DNA of 53,786 bases from Tissierella sp032104385 (GCF_032104385.1 NZ_DAMCHJ010000016.1:1-53786), one strand, 5' to 3'. Shown: positions 44,383 through 52,273, counted from the stretch's first letter. Made by a program: numbers and translations. Notes: generated from the letters alone by a model not told the origin.

Positions 44383-44608
44383 ATGATCTAACCCGATTTG
44401 CGTTTCTTGCAAATTGATGATAGGTCAAACGAACGAGCACCAAATCTATACGACCGTAGCGAGTAAATAGATTTGAGTTTCGAGACTGCTTATGACCTAA
44501 CTTAGCGAACGAAGTGAGCTTTAGTAGGTCAAACGCAACGAGCACCAAATCTATACGANNNNNNNNNNGACCGTAGCGAGTAAATAGATTTGAGTTTCGA
44601 GACTGCGG
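44383..44608 (+). repeat. Structured dispersed repeat, tandem copies 2A and 2B
   Basis: Two copies head to tail: 2A at 44383-44490 and 2B at 44492-44608, the latter with the 10-N gap at 44559-44568. They lie between the T-box terminator and proS. Stem 1: GATCTA 44385-44390 with TAGGTC 44421-44426 (2A, one wobble) and GACCTA 44494-44499 with TAGGTC 44525-44530 (2B). Stem 2: CAAATCTAT with ATAGATTTG at 44441-44449/44467-44475 and 44546-44554/44584-44592. In 2A the apical part of stem 1 is replaced by another hairpin, ATTTGC 44396-44401 with GCAAAT 44409-44414. Confidence 0.92.
44559..44568. other. Assembly gap (10 N) inside repeat copy 2B
   Basis: Bases on both sides (CTATACGA before, GACCGTAG after) overlap by GA relative to copy 2A, which reads CTATACGACCGTAG. 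The gap is thus a placeholder where contigs end within a repeat; its real length may be zero or several repeat units. Confidence 0.9.
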
Positions 44609-44682
44609 AAGTTACTTAACCAAGTTTGTTTTTTATACTGTTAAATAATAATTATATATTATAGAAGAAGGAGGAAAATAAA

Positions 44683-46407
44683 ATGAGAATGTCAAAACTT
44701 TATATACCTACTTTAAGAGAGATGCCAGCAGAAGCAGAGATAGCAAGCCATAAATTGCTTTTAAGGTCAGGTATGATGAGAAAATTGGTTAGTGGGGTAT
44801 ATTCTTACCTTCCAATGGGATATAGGGTAATAAGGAAGGTTGAGCAAATTGTTAGAGAAGAAATGGATAGGGCAGGGTCACAAGAGTTATTGATGTCTGC
44901 TATTCAACCAAAAGAAATATGGGAAGCAACAGGAAGATGGGATAATTTTGGACCAGAAATGTTTAGATTAAAGGATAGAAATGATAGAGAGTTCTGTCTT
45001 GGACCTACACATGAAGAGTATTTTACTAATTTGATAAAAGATGAAGTAAGATCTTATAAGCAACTTCCATTAAACCTTTATCAAATTCAAACTAAGTACA
45101 GAGATGAGAAAAGACCAAGATTTGGCTTAATGAGATGTAGAGAGTTTATAATGAAAGATGCATATAGTTTTGATGTTGATGAAGATAATATGAAAAAAGC
45201 TTACCAAATAATGTGGGAAGCTTACGATAAGGTATTTACTAGACTGAAATTAAAATATAAAGTAGTTCAAGGTGATACTGGAGCTATGGGAGGTAAAATA
45301 TCTCACGAGTTTATGGCCATGTCCGATGTAGGTGAAAGTCTTGTAGCATATTGTGATCATTGTGAATATGCAGCTACTGATGAAAAAGCAGAGGTAATAT
45401 ATAAAGTTAAGGGAGATTTGCCTGAAGAATTAGAGCTAGAAAAAGTGCATACTCCAAATGTAACCACTATAGAAGCATTGGTAGAATTTTTTAATGTAGA
45501 GCATAGTAATTTTGCGAAGGCGTTGGTATTTAATGTAGCAGGCAAACCAGTAGTTGCTATAATTCCTGGAGATAGGGAATTAAATGAAACTAAGTTCTGT
45601 AATTATTTAGGTATTGGTGAACATGAAGTAGAGATGGCAGATGAAAAGATGATATTAGATATAACAGGTGCTAATAAAGGATTTACTGGGCCTATTGGTT
45701 TGAAAAAGGAAGTTAGACTTTTAGTTGACTCTAGAATTACTAAAATGAAAAATTTAGTGGTAGGAGGAAATGAAACAGATTATCATTTAAAGAATGCAAA
45801 CCATGGTAGAGATTTTACTGGAGAAGTAGTAGATGATTTACTTTTAGTAAGAGAAGGAGATATCTGTCCAAAATGTGGAGAACCATTGGTAATGGATAGA
45901 GGAATTGAGGTAGGAAATATATTTCAATTAGGAACCAAATATTCTGATTCTTTAGGAGCTAATTTCCTAGATGAAAATGGTAAAGAAAAGCCATTTATAA
46001 TGGGATGTTATGGAATAGGTGTTTCTAGATCTGTAGCAGCAGTTGTTGAACAATATCATGATGAAGATGGAATCATATGGCCCTTAGTTGTAGCGCCTTA
46101 TCATGTAATTATAACTGTTGTAAATATAAAAAATGAAGAACAAATGGATTTAGGAGAAAAACTATATAAAGAACTAAACTCCATAGGGTTAGAAGTTATT
46201 TTAGATGATAGAAATGAAAGAGCAGGTGTTAAATTTAAGGATAGAGATTTAATAGGAATTCCAATTAGAGTGACAGTAGGAAAAAGAGCAGGAGAATCAA
46301 TTGTAGAATATTCCATAAGAGGTGAAGATGAAAAACTGGAGATTAGTGTAGATGACTTAACATCTTTAATAAAAGATGAGTTTCATAAGGAAGGATTAAA
46401 AATATAA
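44683..46407 (+). CDS. proS: Prolyl-tRNA synthetase (bacterial type with editing insertion)
   Basis: Class II synthetase that charges tRNA-Pro. The 574-residue length and the insertion between motifs 2 and 3 (about 225-400, with the YbaK-like HSNFAKALVFNVAGKPVVAIIPGDRELN) mark the bacterial long form that edits Ala-tRNA-Pro. Motif 2 is YRDEKRPRFGLMRCREFIMKDAYSF near 138-162, motif 3 near MGCYGIGVSRSVAA at 440-453. The anticodon-binding domain ends the protein. ATG 44683 has AGGAGG eight bases upstream. It is regulated by the proline T-box; the repeat pair lies in the leader, beyond the terminator. Confidence 0.97.
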   Translation: MRMSKLYIPTLREMPAEAEIASHKLLLRSGMMRKLVSGVYSYLPMGYRVIRKVEQIVREEMDRAGSQELLMSAIQPKEIWEATGRWDNFGPEMFRLKDRNDREFCLGPTHEEYFTNLIKDEVRSYKQLPLNLYQIQTKYRDEKRPRFGLMRCREFIMKDAYSFDVDEDNMKKAYQIMWEAYDKVFTRLKLKYKVVQGDTGAMGGKISHEFMAMSDVGESLVAYCDHCEYAATDEKAEVIYKVKGDLPEELELEKVHTPNVTTIEALVEFFNVEHSNFAKALVFNVAGKPVVAIIPGDRELNETKFCNYLGIGEHEVEMADEKMILDITGANKGFTGPIGLKKEVRLLVDSRITKMKNLVVGGNETDYHLKNANHGRDFTGEVVDDLLLVREGDICPKCGEPLVMDRGIEVGNIFQLGTKYSDSLGANFLDENGKEKPFIMGCYGIGVSRSVAAVVEQYHDEDGIIWPLVVAPYHVIITVVNIKNEEQMDLGEKLYKELNSIGLEVILDDRNERAGVKFKDRDLIGIPIRVTVGKRAGESIVEYSIRGEDEKLEISVDDLTSLIKDEFHKEGLKI

Positions 46408-46415
46408 ATATAATG

Positions 46416-46448
46416 AAAAAGCAAGACTAAAAGTCTTGCTTTTTTTTA
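46416..46448 (+). terminator. Terminator after proS
   Basis: A 13-bp perfect stem (46416-46428 with 46432-46444) with a three-base loop and T-tract. Confidence 0.93.
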
Positions 46449-46631
46449 TAAAAAAAGAAGGAGTTTTAAAATAAATGTTGAATATATATAATATGACTAG
46501 TTGTAAACTAGATAAAAAGTACTTATATTATAGTTTTTAATTTATAATAATTAATAAATTTTTCTAAAAAAAGAATTGAAGCAATGAGGTGATAAAATAT
46601 TGATATATTATATAATTAATGGAGGGTTGCT

Positions 46632-46799
46632 ATGTTAATAGAATTAGAAACCGAGTTAATTACATTATGTGAAGAAGTTATAAACATTCTATATGAATTA
46701 AAAGAAAAAGAATTAATAACCGAGGAAGAATTTAATATTCATTCAAAAAAGAAACTTAATTTTATTGAGAAAACAACAAAAATATTTACAATGCAATAA
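46632..46799 (+). CDS. Small helical protein of unknown function
   Basis: A 55-residue frame with GGAGGG at 46621-46626, five bases before ATG 46632. The product is rich in Leu, Ile, Glu and Lys (MLIELETELITLCEEVINIL, then a KEKELITEEEF segment) and would fold as two charged helices. It has one Cys and no membrane segment. A TATA-rich promoter-like stretch lies just upstream, and a strong terminator hairpin starts 15 bases after the stop, which together support a real gene. I do not recognise a family. Confidence 0.65.
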   Translation: MLIELETELITLCEEVINILYELKEKELITEEEFNIHSKKKLNFIEKTTKIFTMQ

Positions 46800-46814
46800 T
46801 AATTTTTTTAAAGG

Positions 46815-46866
46815 AAATACTATATTGAAATCTTAATACTTAAAGATTTTAATATAGTATTTTTTA
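46815..46866 (+). terminator. Terminator after the small gene
   Basis: A long stem with left arm AAATACTATATT starting at 46815 pairs with AATATAGTATTT ending at 46862, then T. Confidence 0.88.
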
Positions 46867-47090
46867 TAATGAATAGGAAAATTCTGCTTTAATATTTTAG
46901 ATATGGAACTTTTTATCAATGAGTTTCAAGAAAAATTTCTTTAATTTTAATGCTTCGATAAAAGTTTTCCTTATAATCTATACTGGAGTTTTATTCTTCA
47001 TAAATGTGAACTTGAACCAAATGTATTAAAAAAGACTTAAATAATTTAGCTATTAGTGCAATAGAAGCCTTTTTTATTTAAAGTGGATAG
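46867..47090. other. Intergenic region upstream of gltX
   Basis: No supportable gene. A second hairpin with an AAAAAAG arm and CTTTTTT counter-arm (about 47029-47075), containing CTATT/AATAG at its centre, looks like a further terminator. Nothing resembling a T-box was found, so gltX appears not to be controlled in that way. Confidence 0.5.
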
Positions 47091-47119
47091 TTTACACTTA
47101 AAGATTAGTAAGATATAAT
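47091..47119 (+). promoter_or_regulatory. Sigma-A promoter of gltX
   Basis: TTTACA 47091-47096, 17-base spacer, TATAAT 47114-47119. Confidence 0.78.
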
Positions 47120-47149
47120 AGAAAGTAATTAATTCAGGAGGTGTACATT

Positions 47150-48631
47150 TTGAAAGAAGTTAGAGTAAGATTTGCTCCAAGTCCTACAGGATATTTACAT
47201 ATAGGAGGACTAAGGACAGCTTTATATAATTATTTATTTGCTAGACATAATAATGGTAAGTTTATTTTAAGGATAGAAGATACTGACCAGACTAGATTTG
47301 TAGAAGGAGCCATAGAAAATCTAATAAAATCATTGCATTGGGCTGGTGTAGAGTATGATGAAGGAGTATTTGTAGAAGATGGTAAGATTGTGCAAAAAGG
47401 AAATCATGGTCCTTATATTCAATCTGAAAGATTAGATATATATAGAAAATATGTAGATGAGCTTATTGAAAAAGGTCATGCTTATTATTGTTTCTGCTCT
47501 AAAGAAAGACTTGATCAAGTACGTGAAGAACAAAAGGTTAAAGGATTGGTTCCAAAATATGATGGATTTTGTAGAAATATACCTTTAGAAGAAGCGAGAG
47601 CAAGAATAGCTAATGGGGAAGAATATGTAGTTAGGTTAAAATTACCTCAAAACTATGATGTGAAATTTCATGATTTAGTTAGAGGAGATATTGTAATAAA
47701 TACTGACGATGTTGATGATCAAGTTCTATTAAAATCTGATGGATATCCAACATATCATATGGCTGTAGTGGTAGATGATCATTTAATGGATATAACTCAT
47801 ATCGTAAGAGGAGAAGAATGGTTGCCATCTACACCAAAACATATTTACTTATATGAAGTATTTGGATGGGAAAAGCCTATATATGTTCATCTTCCCACAG
47901 TATTAAATAAAGATAGGAAAAAATTAAGCAAACGTCAGGGGGATGTTTCTGTAGAAGATTTTAGAGATAAGGGATATTTGCCAGAGGGATTAATTAACTA
48001 TTTAGCATTAGTAGGTTGGAGTCCAGAAGACAATCAAGAGATACTCTCTATGGAAGAGCTAATTGAAAAGTTTTCTTTTGAAAGAGTCTCAAAAACTGGT
48101 GGAATATTTGACAAAGATAAATTAAATTGGGTAAATGGTCATTATATAAGATCCGCATCTGTTGAAAGAATTACGGATATGGCTATTCCATATTTGATAG
48201 AAGTGGGTTTTATTGATAATGAATTTGCTCAAAATAAATATGAATGGCTGAAACTATTAATTCATACAGTTCAAGAAAGTTTAGATACAATGGCACAAGT
48301 AGTAGAAAAAGTAGAATTTATATTTAAAGATCATACGGAAATAGTAGAGGAAGATGCTTTAGAAATAATAAAAGGAGAACAAGTAAAAACTGTTCTAACT
48401 GCTGTCAAAGAAGAATTAAGCAATATAGAAGAAATAGATGGAGAATACGCTAAAGGATTTATGAAGCTCATACAAAAAGCTACAGGAGTCAAAGGTAAAA
48501 GTTTATTTATGCCAGCCAGAGTAGCCTTAACAGGAACAGCCCATGGGCCAGAGTTCGTAAATATATTGGTTTTATTAGGTAAAGAAAACATATTGAAAAG
48601 AATTGATTATGTAATAAAGAATTATATCTAA
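47150..48631 (+). CDS. gltX: Glutamyl-tRNA synthetase
   Basis: Class I enzyme charging tRNA-Glu, and in bacteria without glutaminyl-tRNA synthetase also tRNA-Gln. FAPSPTGYLHIGGLRTALYN carries the HIGH-type motif HIGG at residues 17-20. RIEDTDQTRF near 40, the tRNA-acceptor region YCFCSKERLD near 117, and KKLSKRQGDV near 264 are typical. The anticodon-binding helical domain follows. 493 residues. TTG 47150 is six bases behind AGGAGGTG; the GTG 47141 within it is rejected. Confidence 0.96.
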   Translation: MKEVRVRFAPSPTGYLHIGGLRTALYNYLFARHNNGKFILRIEDTDQTRFVEGAIENLIKSLHWAGVEYDEGVFVEDGKIVQKGNHGPYIQSERLDIYRKYVDELIEKGHAYYCFCSKERLDQVREEQKVKGLVPKYDGFCRNIPLEEARARIANGEEYVVRLKLPQNYDVKFHDLVRGDIVINTDDVDDQVLLKSDGYPTYHMAVVVDDHLMDITHIVRGEEWLPSTPKHIYLYEVFGWEKPIYVHLPTVLNKDRKKLSKRQGDVSVEDFRDKGYLPEGLINYLALVGWSPEDNQEILSMEELIEKFSFERVSKTGGIFDKDKLNWVNGHYIRSASVERITDMAIPYLIEVGFIDNEFAQNKYEWLKLLIHTVQESLDTMAQVVEKVEFIFKDHTEIVEEDALEIIKGEQVKTVLTAVKEELSNIEEIDGEYAKGFMKLIQKATGVKGKSLFMPARVALTGTAHGPEFVNILVLLGKENILKRIDYVIKNYI

Positions 48632-48646
48632 TTAATAGATAAAAGC

Positions 48647-48728
48647 AGTGAATAACTAAGAGTGAATAGTGAATAGTTTTTGGTAAAGCATAGGGTATTT
48701 TAATCTTTTCAACTAGTAGTTATTCACT
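48647..48728. repeat. Inverted-repeat element, GTGAATAG family, copy 1
   Basis: An 82-bp element with perfect 12-bp terminal inverted repeats, AGTGAATAACTA 48647-48658 and TAGTTATTCACT 48717-48728. It includes the direct repeat GTGAATAGTGAATAG near 48662, which recurs at 51480-51494. It lies between gltX and cysS, ending seven bases before the A-rich run leading to the cysS ribosome binding site. It resembles a miniature mobile element or REP-like sequence. Confidence 0.78.
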
Positions 48729-48747
48729 ATAATAAAAGGAGGGACAT

Positions 48748-50145
48748 ATGGAACTTTATAATACTTTAACAAGGAAAAAAGAAGAATTTATACCCGTAGT
48801 GGATGGACAGGTAAGTATGTATACCTGTGGACCAACGGTTTATAATTATATACATGTTGGGAATGCTAGACCAATGGTAGTATTTGATACATTGAGAAGA
48901 TTTTTTTTATACAAAGGGTATAATGTTAAGTATATTGTAAACTTTACAGATATTGACGATAAAATAATAAATAGAGCTAATGAGGAAAATACTACATTTA
49001 AGGATATTGCAGATAGATATATAGAGGCTTTTTTAGAAGATGCAGAGGGTTTAAATATATATGAAGAAAAGACCATACATCCTAAAGCTACAGAGTTTAT
49101 TGAGCCAATGATTGAATTCATAGAAGCTTTAATAGAGAAAGGTGCAGCTTATAATGTTAATGGAAACGTTTATTTCAATATAGAGAGTGCAAAAGATTAT
49201 GGTAAACTATCTAAGAAAAATATTGAGGATTTAATCAGTGGTGCTAGGGTGGATGTCAGTGAAGAAAAAAATAATCCTATGGATTTTGCACTATGGAAGA
49301 AAGCAAAAGAGGGGGAACCTTCTTGGGAAAGTCCTTGGGGTAATGGACGACCAGGGTGGCATATTGAATGCTCTGTTATGTCTAGAACTTTACTAGGAGA
49401 CACCATAGATATACATGCAGGTGGAGAAGATCTTCAGTTTCCACACCATGAAAATGAAATTGCACAATCGGAAACTTTAACTGAAAAACCATTTGCAAAT
49501 TATTGGATGCATAATGCTATGTTAAATGTAGACGATCAAAAAATGTCTAAGTCATTAGGGAACTTTTTTACAGTGAAAGATATTGCAAAAGAATTTGACT
49601 TAGAAGTTCTTAGATTCTTTTTGCTATCTGCACATTATAGATCTCCTATAAACTTTACTAGAGAAGTAATGAAGCAAATAGAAAATGGTTTAGAAAGATT
49701 GTATAATGGAAAGAAAAACCTAGAATATTTGCTTGAAAAAGCAGAAGATAGGGAATTAAATGAAGAAGAAAACAATTCATTATTTATTGTTGAGAAATAT
49801 AAAAAGGAATTTATTGAAAGTATGGAAGATGATTTAAACACAGCAGATGCAATAGCATCATTATTTGAAATTGTTAAATTTTCTAATTCAAATCTAAATG
49901 AAAAATCATCTGGAAAATTAGTTCAAAATGTTTATAATATTTTATTAGAACTATCTAATGTACTTGGAATATTAAATAAAAAAGAAGAAATTTTGGAAGA
50001 TGAAATTCTAGATCTTATAGAAAGAAGAACATTGGCAAGAAAAAATAAAGATTTTAAACTAGCTGATGAAATTAGAGATACATTAAAAGAAAAAGGAATA
50101 GTTTTAGAAGATACCCAAGAAGGGGTGAAATGGAAACGTATATAG
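48748..50145 (+). CDS. cysS: Cysteinyl-tRNA synthetase
   Basis: Class I monomeric synthetase for tRNA-Cys, 465 residues. The zinc ligand Cys 27 in YTCGPTVYN is followed by HVGN at residues 36-39 (HIGH motif). WHIECSVMS near 205 with Cys, GGEDLQFPHHENEIAQSE near 227, and QKMSKSLGN near 265 complete the active site. The C-terminal helical DALR-type domain ends in the family-typical RDTLKEKGIVLEDTQEGVKWKR. ATG 48748 follows AAAGGAGGG. It starts an operon with mrnC and thyX. Confidence 0.97.
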   Translation: MELYNTLTRKKEEFIPVVDGQVSMYTCGPTVYNYIHVGNARPMVVFDTLRRFFLYKGYNVKYIVNFTDIDDKIINRANEENTTFKDIADRYIEAFLEDAEGLNIYEEKTIHPKATEFIEPMIEFIEALIEKGAAYNVNGNVYFNIESAKDYGKLSKKNIEDLISGARVDVSEEKNNPMDFALWKKAKEGEPSWESPWGNGRPGWHIECSVMSRTLLGDTIDIHAGGEDLQFPHHENEIAQSETLTEKPFANYWMHNAMLNVDDQKMSKSLGNFFTVKDIAKEFDLEVLRFFLLSAHYRSPINFTREVMKQIENGLERLYNGKKNLEYLLEKAEDRELNEEENNSLFIVEKYKKEFIESMEDDLNTADAIASLFEIVKFSNSNLNEKSSGKLVQNVYNILLELSNVLGILNKKEEILEDEILDLIERRTLARKNKDFKLADEIRDTLKEKGIVLEDTQEGVKWKRI

Positions 50146-50148
50146 ATT

Positions 50149-50574
50149 ATGGGAGAAGACAACTTATTTAGAAAAATGAATACAGAATTAAATGCAGAGG
50201 ACATAACTATGTTATCTCCTCTGCAACTTGCATACATAGGTGATGCAGTATATGAATTATTTGTTCGAACGTATTTGCTTAAGAAGAGGCTATCAGTTAA
50301 AGAGCTGCATAAATCAACTATTAAATATGTAAAAGCTGAGGCACAAGCTAATATAGTGCATATTTTGGAAGATGTACTTACTGAGGAAGAGCAAACAATA
50401 GTTAAAAAAGGTAGAAATGCAAAAACCAACACTATGCCTAAAAATGCAAACATGATAGATTATAAGTACGCTACTGGGTTTGAAGCTTTAATTGGTTATC
50501 TTTACTTAATGGGCAAGGATAATAGAATAGGAGAATTGTTTGAATTAGTATCTAATATAGAAATTAATAGATAA
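50149..50574 (+). CDS. mrnC: Mini-ribonuclease III
   Basis: RNase III-like enzyme without a double-stranded RNA-binding domain; in Bacillus it matures 23S rRNA. The 141-residue protein shows LAYIGDAVYELFVR near 28-41 with the catalytic Asp, KGRNAKTNTMPKNA near 87, and YKYATGFEALIGYLYL near 104-119 with the second acidic residue. It starts three bases after the cysS stop with no strong ribosome binding site of its own, so translation is probably coupled. The cysS-mrnC-rlmB-yacP order is conserved in Firmicutes. Confidence 0.95.
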   Translation: MGEDNLFRKMNTELNAEDITMLSPLQLAYIGDAVYELFVRTYLLKKRLSVKELHKSTIKYVKAEAQANIVHILEDVLTEEEQTIVKKGRNAKTNTMPKNANMIDYKYATGFEALIGYLYLMGKDNRIGELFELVSNIEINR

Positions 50575-50587
50575 AGGAGGGATTGGA

Positions 50588-51346
50588 ATGGCTAAAGTAG
50601 AACTTTTAAGATATACACCAGATGGTGAAAAGCTAATTGCAGCAGCAGCTAGACTTTGTTATTCTGCTATAGGTGTAAATGAAATAGAAGAGAGCTTAAA
50701 TGAAGAGAAGGTTGAATCCTTCTTATCCCTTTTAATGGATTTAAACCATGAAAGTCCCATTGAACATGTTACTTTTACTTTTGGAGTAGAAGGTGTATCT
50801 CGTACGTTAACTCACCAATTGGTTAGACATAGAATTGCGAGTTTTTCTCAACAATCACAAAGATACGTAAAACTTGAGCAATTTGAATATATAATTCCGC
50901 CAGCCATTGCGAATAATAAAAGGGCTAGGGAAATATTTGAAAAGGCTATGAAGGAAGACCAAAAAAGTTATAATGAAATATCAAACTTATTATTTAAGGA
51001 GTATTATAATAAGTATATAAATCTTAATTACAATGAAAAAGAAGCAAGAAATAAAGCTGAAAAAGAATCCATTGAAGACGCAAGATACATTTTTCCCAAT
51101 GCCTGTGAAACCAAGATAGTATTTACTATGAACGCAAGGTCTTTGATGAATTTTTTTAAACTTAGATGTTGCAATAGGGCTCAATGGGAAATAAGGGAAC
51201 TTGCTATTTTAATGTTAAGTGAAGTGAAAAAAATCTATCCTACATTATTTAAAAATGCTGGACCAGGCTGTATAAATGGACCATGTCCAGAAGGCAAGAT
51301 GACTTGTGGGAAGATAGCTGAAGTAAGGGAGAAGTTTATGACCTAA
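50588..51346 (+). CDS. thyX: Flavin-dependent thymidylate synthase
   Basis: Makes dTMP from dUMP with FAD and methylenetetrahydrofolate. The signature RHRxxSxxxxSxRY is seen as RHRIASFSQQSQRY near residues 80-93. NESPIEHVTFTF-like HESPIEHVTFTFGVEG near 55 and RSLMNFFKLRCCNRAQWEIR near 187 are also typical. 252 residues. ATG 50588 is nine bases after AAAGGAGG. The last two codons (Met, Thr) and the stop are supplied by the repeat that begins at 51338, so the native C-terminus has been replaced or trimmed there. A conserved FAD/dUMP core is untouched, so it should be active. Confidence 0.95.
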   Translation: MAKVELLRYTPDGEKLIAAAARLCYSAIGVNEIEESLNEEKVESFLSLLMDLNHESPIEHVTFTFGVEGVSRTLTHQLVRHRIASFSQQSQRYVKLEQFEYIIPPAIANNKRAREIFEKAMKEDQKSYNEISNLLFKEYYNKYINLNYNEKEARNKAEKESIEDARYIFPNACETKIVFTMNARSLMNFFKLRCCNRAQWEIRELAILMLSEVKKIYPTLFKNAGPGCINGPCPEGKMTCGKIAEVREKFMT

Positions 51347-51444
51347 CTTAGCGAACGGTGGTGAGCTTTAGTAGGTCAAACGCAACGAACGCCAAATTTA
51401 TGGGATCGATAGGGAGTAAGTAAATTTGAGCTTTAAGATTGTTG
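51338..51444 (+). repeat. Structured dispersed repeat, copy 3, overlapping the thyX 3' end
   Basis: The most diverged copy. Stem 1 is GACCTA 51340-51345 with TAGGTC 51372-51377. Stem 2 is CAAATTTA 51393-51400 with TAAATTTG 51421-51428; compared with the other copies both arms changed (C to T, G to A), so pairing is kept. The 3' end GAGCTTTAAGATTGTTG corresponds to GAGTTTCGAGACTGCGG. It provides the stop codon of thyX at 51344-51346. Confidence 0.9.
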
Positions 51445-51479
51445 AATAGTAAATAATCAAGAGCGAAAATACAAATACG

Positions 51480-51510
51480 GTGAATAGTGAATAGTTATTA
51501 GTTGTTCACT
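51480..51510. repeat. Inverted-repeat element, GTGAATAG family, copy 2
   Basis: GTGAATAGTGAATAG at 51480-51494 is identical to part of the element at 48647-48728. AGTGAATAG pairs with the AGTTGTTCACT that ends at 51510. It lies 35 bases after structured repeat copy 3 and 26 bases before rlmB. Confidence 0.68.
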
Positions 51511-51535
51511 GGGTTTGCAGAAAGGTGTGATAGGA

Positions 51536-52273
51536 ATGGATTTTCAATATGTTGTTGGGAGAAATCCTGTTTTGGAAATATTAAAGACAGATAGAGAAAT
51601 AGAAAAATTATATATTTTAAAGGGAGAGCTTCAGGGTTCTATAAATAAAATAATTGGAATAGCAAAAGATAGAAATATTGTAATACAACAAGTAGATAAA
51701 AATAAACTTGATTCTTTGTCAGAAGGCAATGCCCATCAAGGAGTAGTTGCATTAGTTACTTCCTATAGTTACTCAAATATAGAGGATATTCTTAACAGAG
51801 CTAGGGAAGGAAATCAACCTCCATTTATTGTGATTTTAGATGGTTTGGAGGATCCACATAATTTAGGCTCTATAATTAGAACAGCAGAGTGTGCGGGAGT
51901 ACATGGAGTAATCATTCCCAAGAGACGATCAGCTCAGATTAATCAAACAGTATATAAAAGTTCTGCTGGTGCAGTTGAGCATATGCTTGTAGCTAAGGTA
52001 AATAATATTTCAAATACAATTGAAGAACTAAAAGATAAAGGACTATGGATTTATGGTGCGGATATGAATGGAACTGATTACCATTTTAATACATCTTTAG
52101 AAGGAGCTATAGGGTTGGTAATAGGAAATGAGGGGAAAGGGTTATCTAAACTAGTAAAAGAGAAATGTGACATATTGGTTAAAATACCAATGTTAGGTAA
52201 GATATCCTCCTTAAATGCTTCTAATGCAGCGTCTATATTGATATATGAGGTAGTAAGACAAAGCCATGGCTAG
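51536..52273 (+). CDS. rlmB: 23S rRNA (guanosine-2'-O-)-methyltransferase RlmB
   Basis: SPOUT-class methyltransferase (TrmH family) acting on G2251 of 23S rRNA in E. coli. An N-terminal substrate-binding domain (about 1-75, VVGRNPVLEIL) is followed by the knotted SAM domain: LDGLEDPHNLGSIIRTAECAGVHGVIIP near 101-128, IGLVIGNEGKGLS-like segment near 193-205, and IPMLGKISSLNASNAASILIYE near 218-240. 245 residues. ATG 51536 is used; AAAGGTG is at 51521-51527. The in-frame TTG 51515 lacks a ribosome binding site. It overlaps the next gene by eight bases. Confidence 0.95.
   Translation: MDFQYVVGRNPVLEILKTDREIEKLYILKGELQGSINKIIGIAKDRNIVIQQVDKNKLDSLSEGNAHQGVVALVTSYSYSNIEDILNRAREGNQPPFIVILDGLEDPHNLGSIIRTAECAGVHGVIIPKRRSAQINQTVYKSSAGAVEHMLVAKVNNISNTIEELKDKGLWIYGADMNGTDYHFNTSLEGAIGLVIGNEGKGLSKLVKEKCDILVKIPMLGKISSLNASNAASILIYEVVRQSHG

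Noticed and set aside
44383..44608. CRISPR array suspected from the tandem repeated units
   Set aside because: Only two units of about 108 bases, no unique spacers of constant length between short identical repeats, and no cas genes.
46475..46540. 21-codon frame with GGAG upstream, after the proS terminator
   Set aside because: Very short, ribosome binding site eleven bases away, and the sequence shows no recognisable pattern.
46867..47149. T-box leader for gltX
   Set aside because: No GGTGGNACCGCG-type core and no specifier loop; the hairpins present look like terminators.
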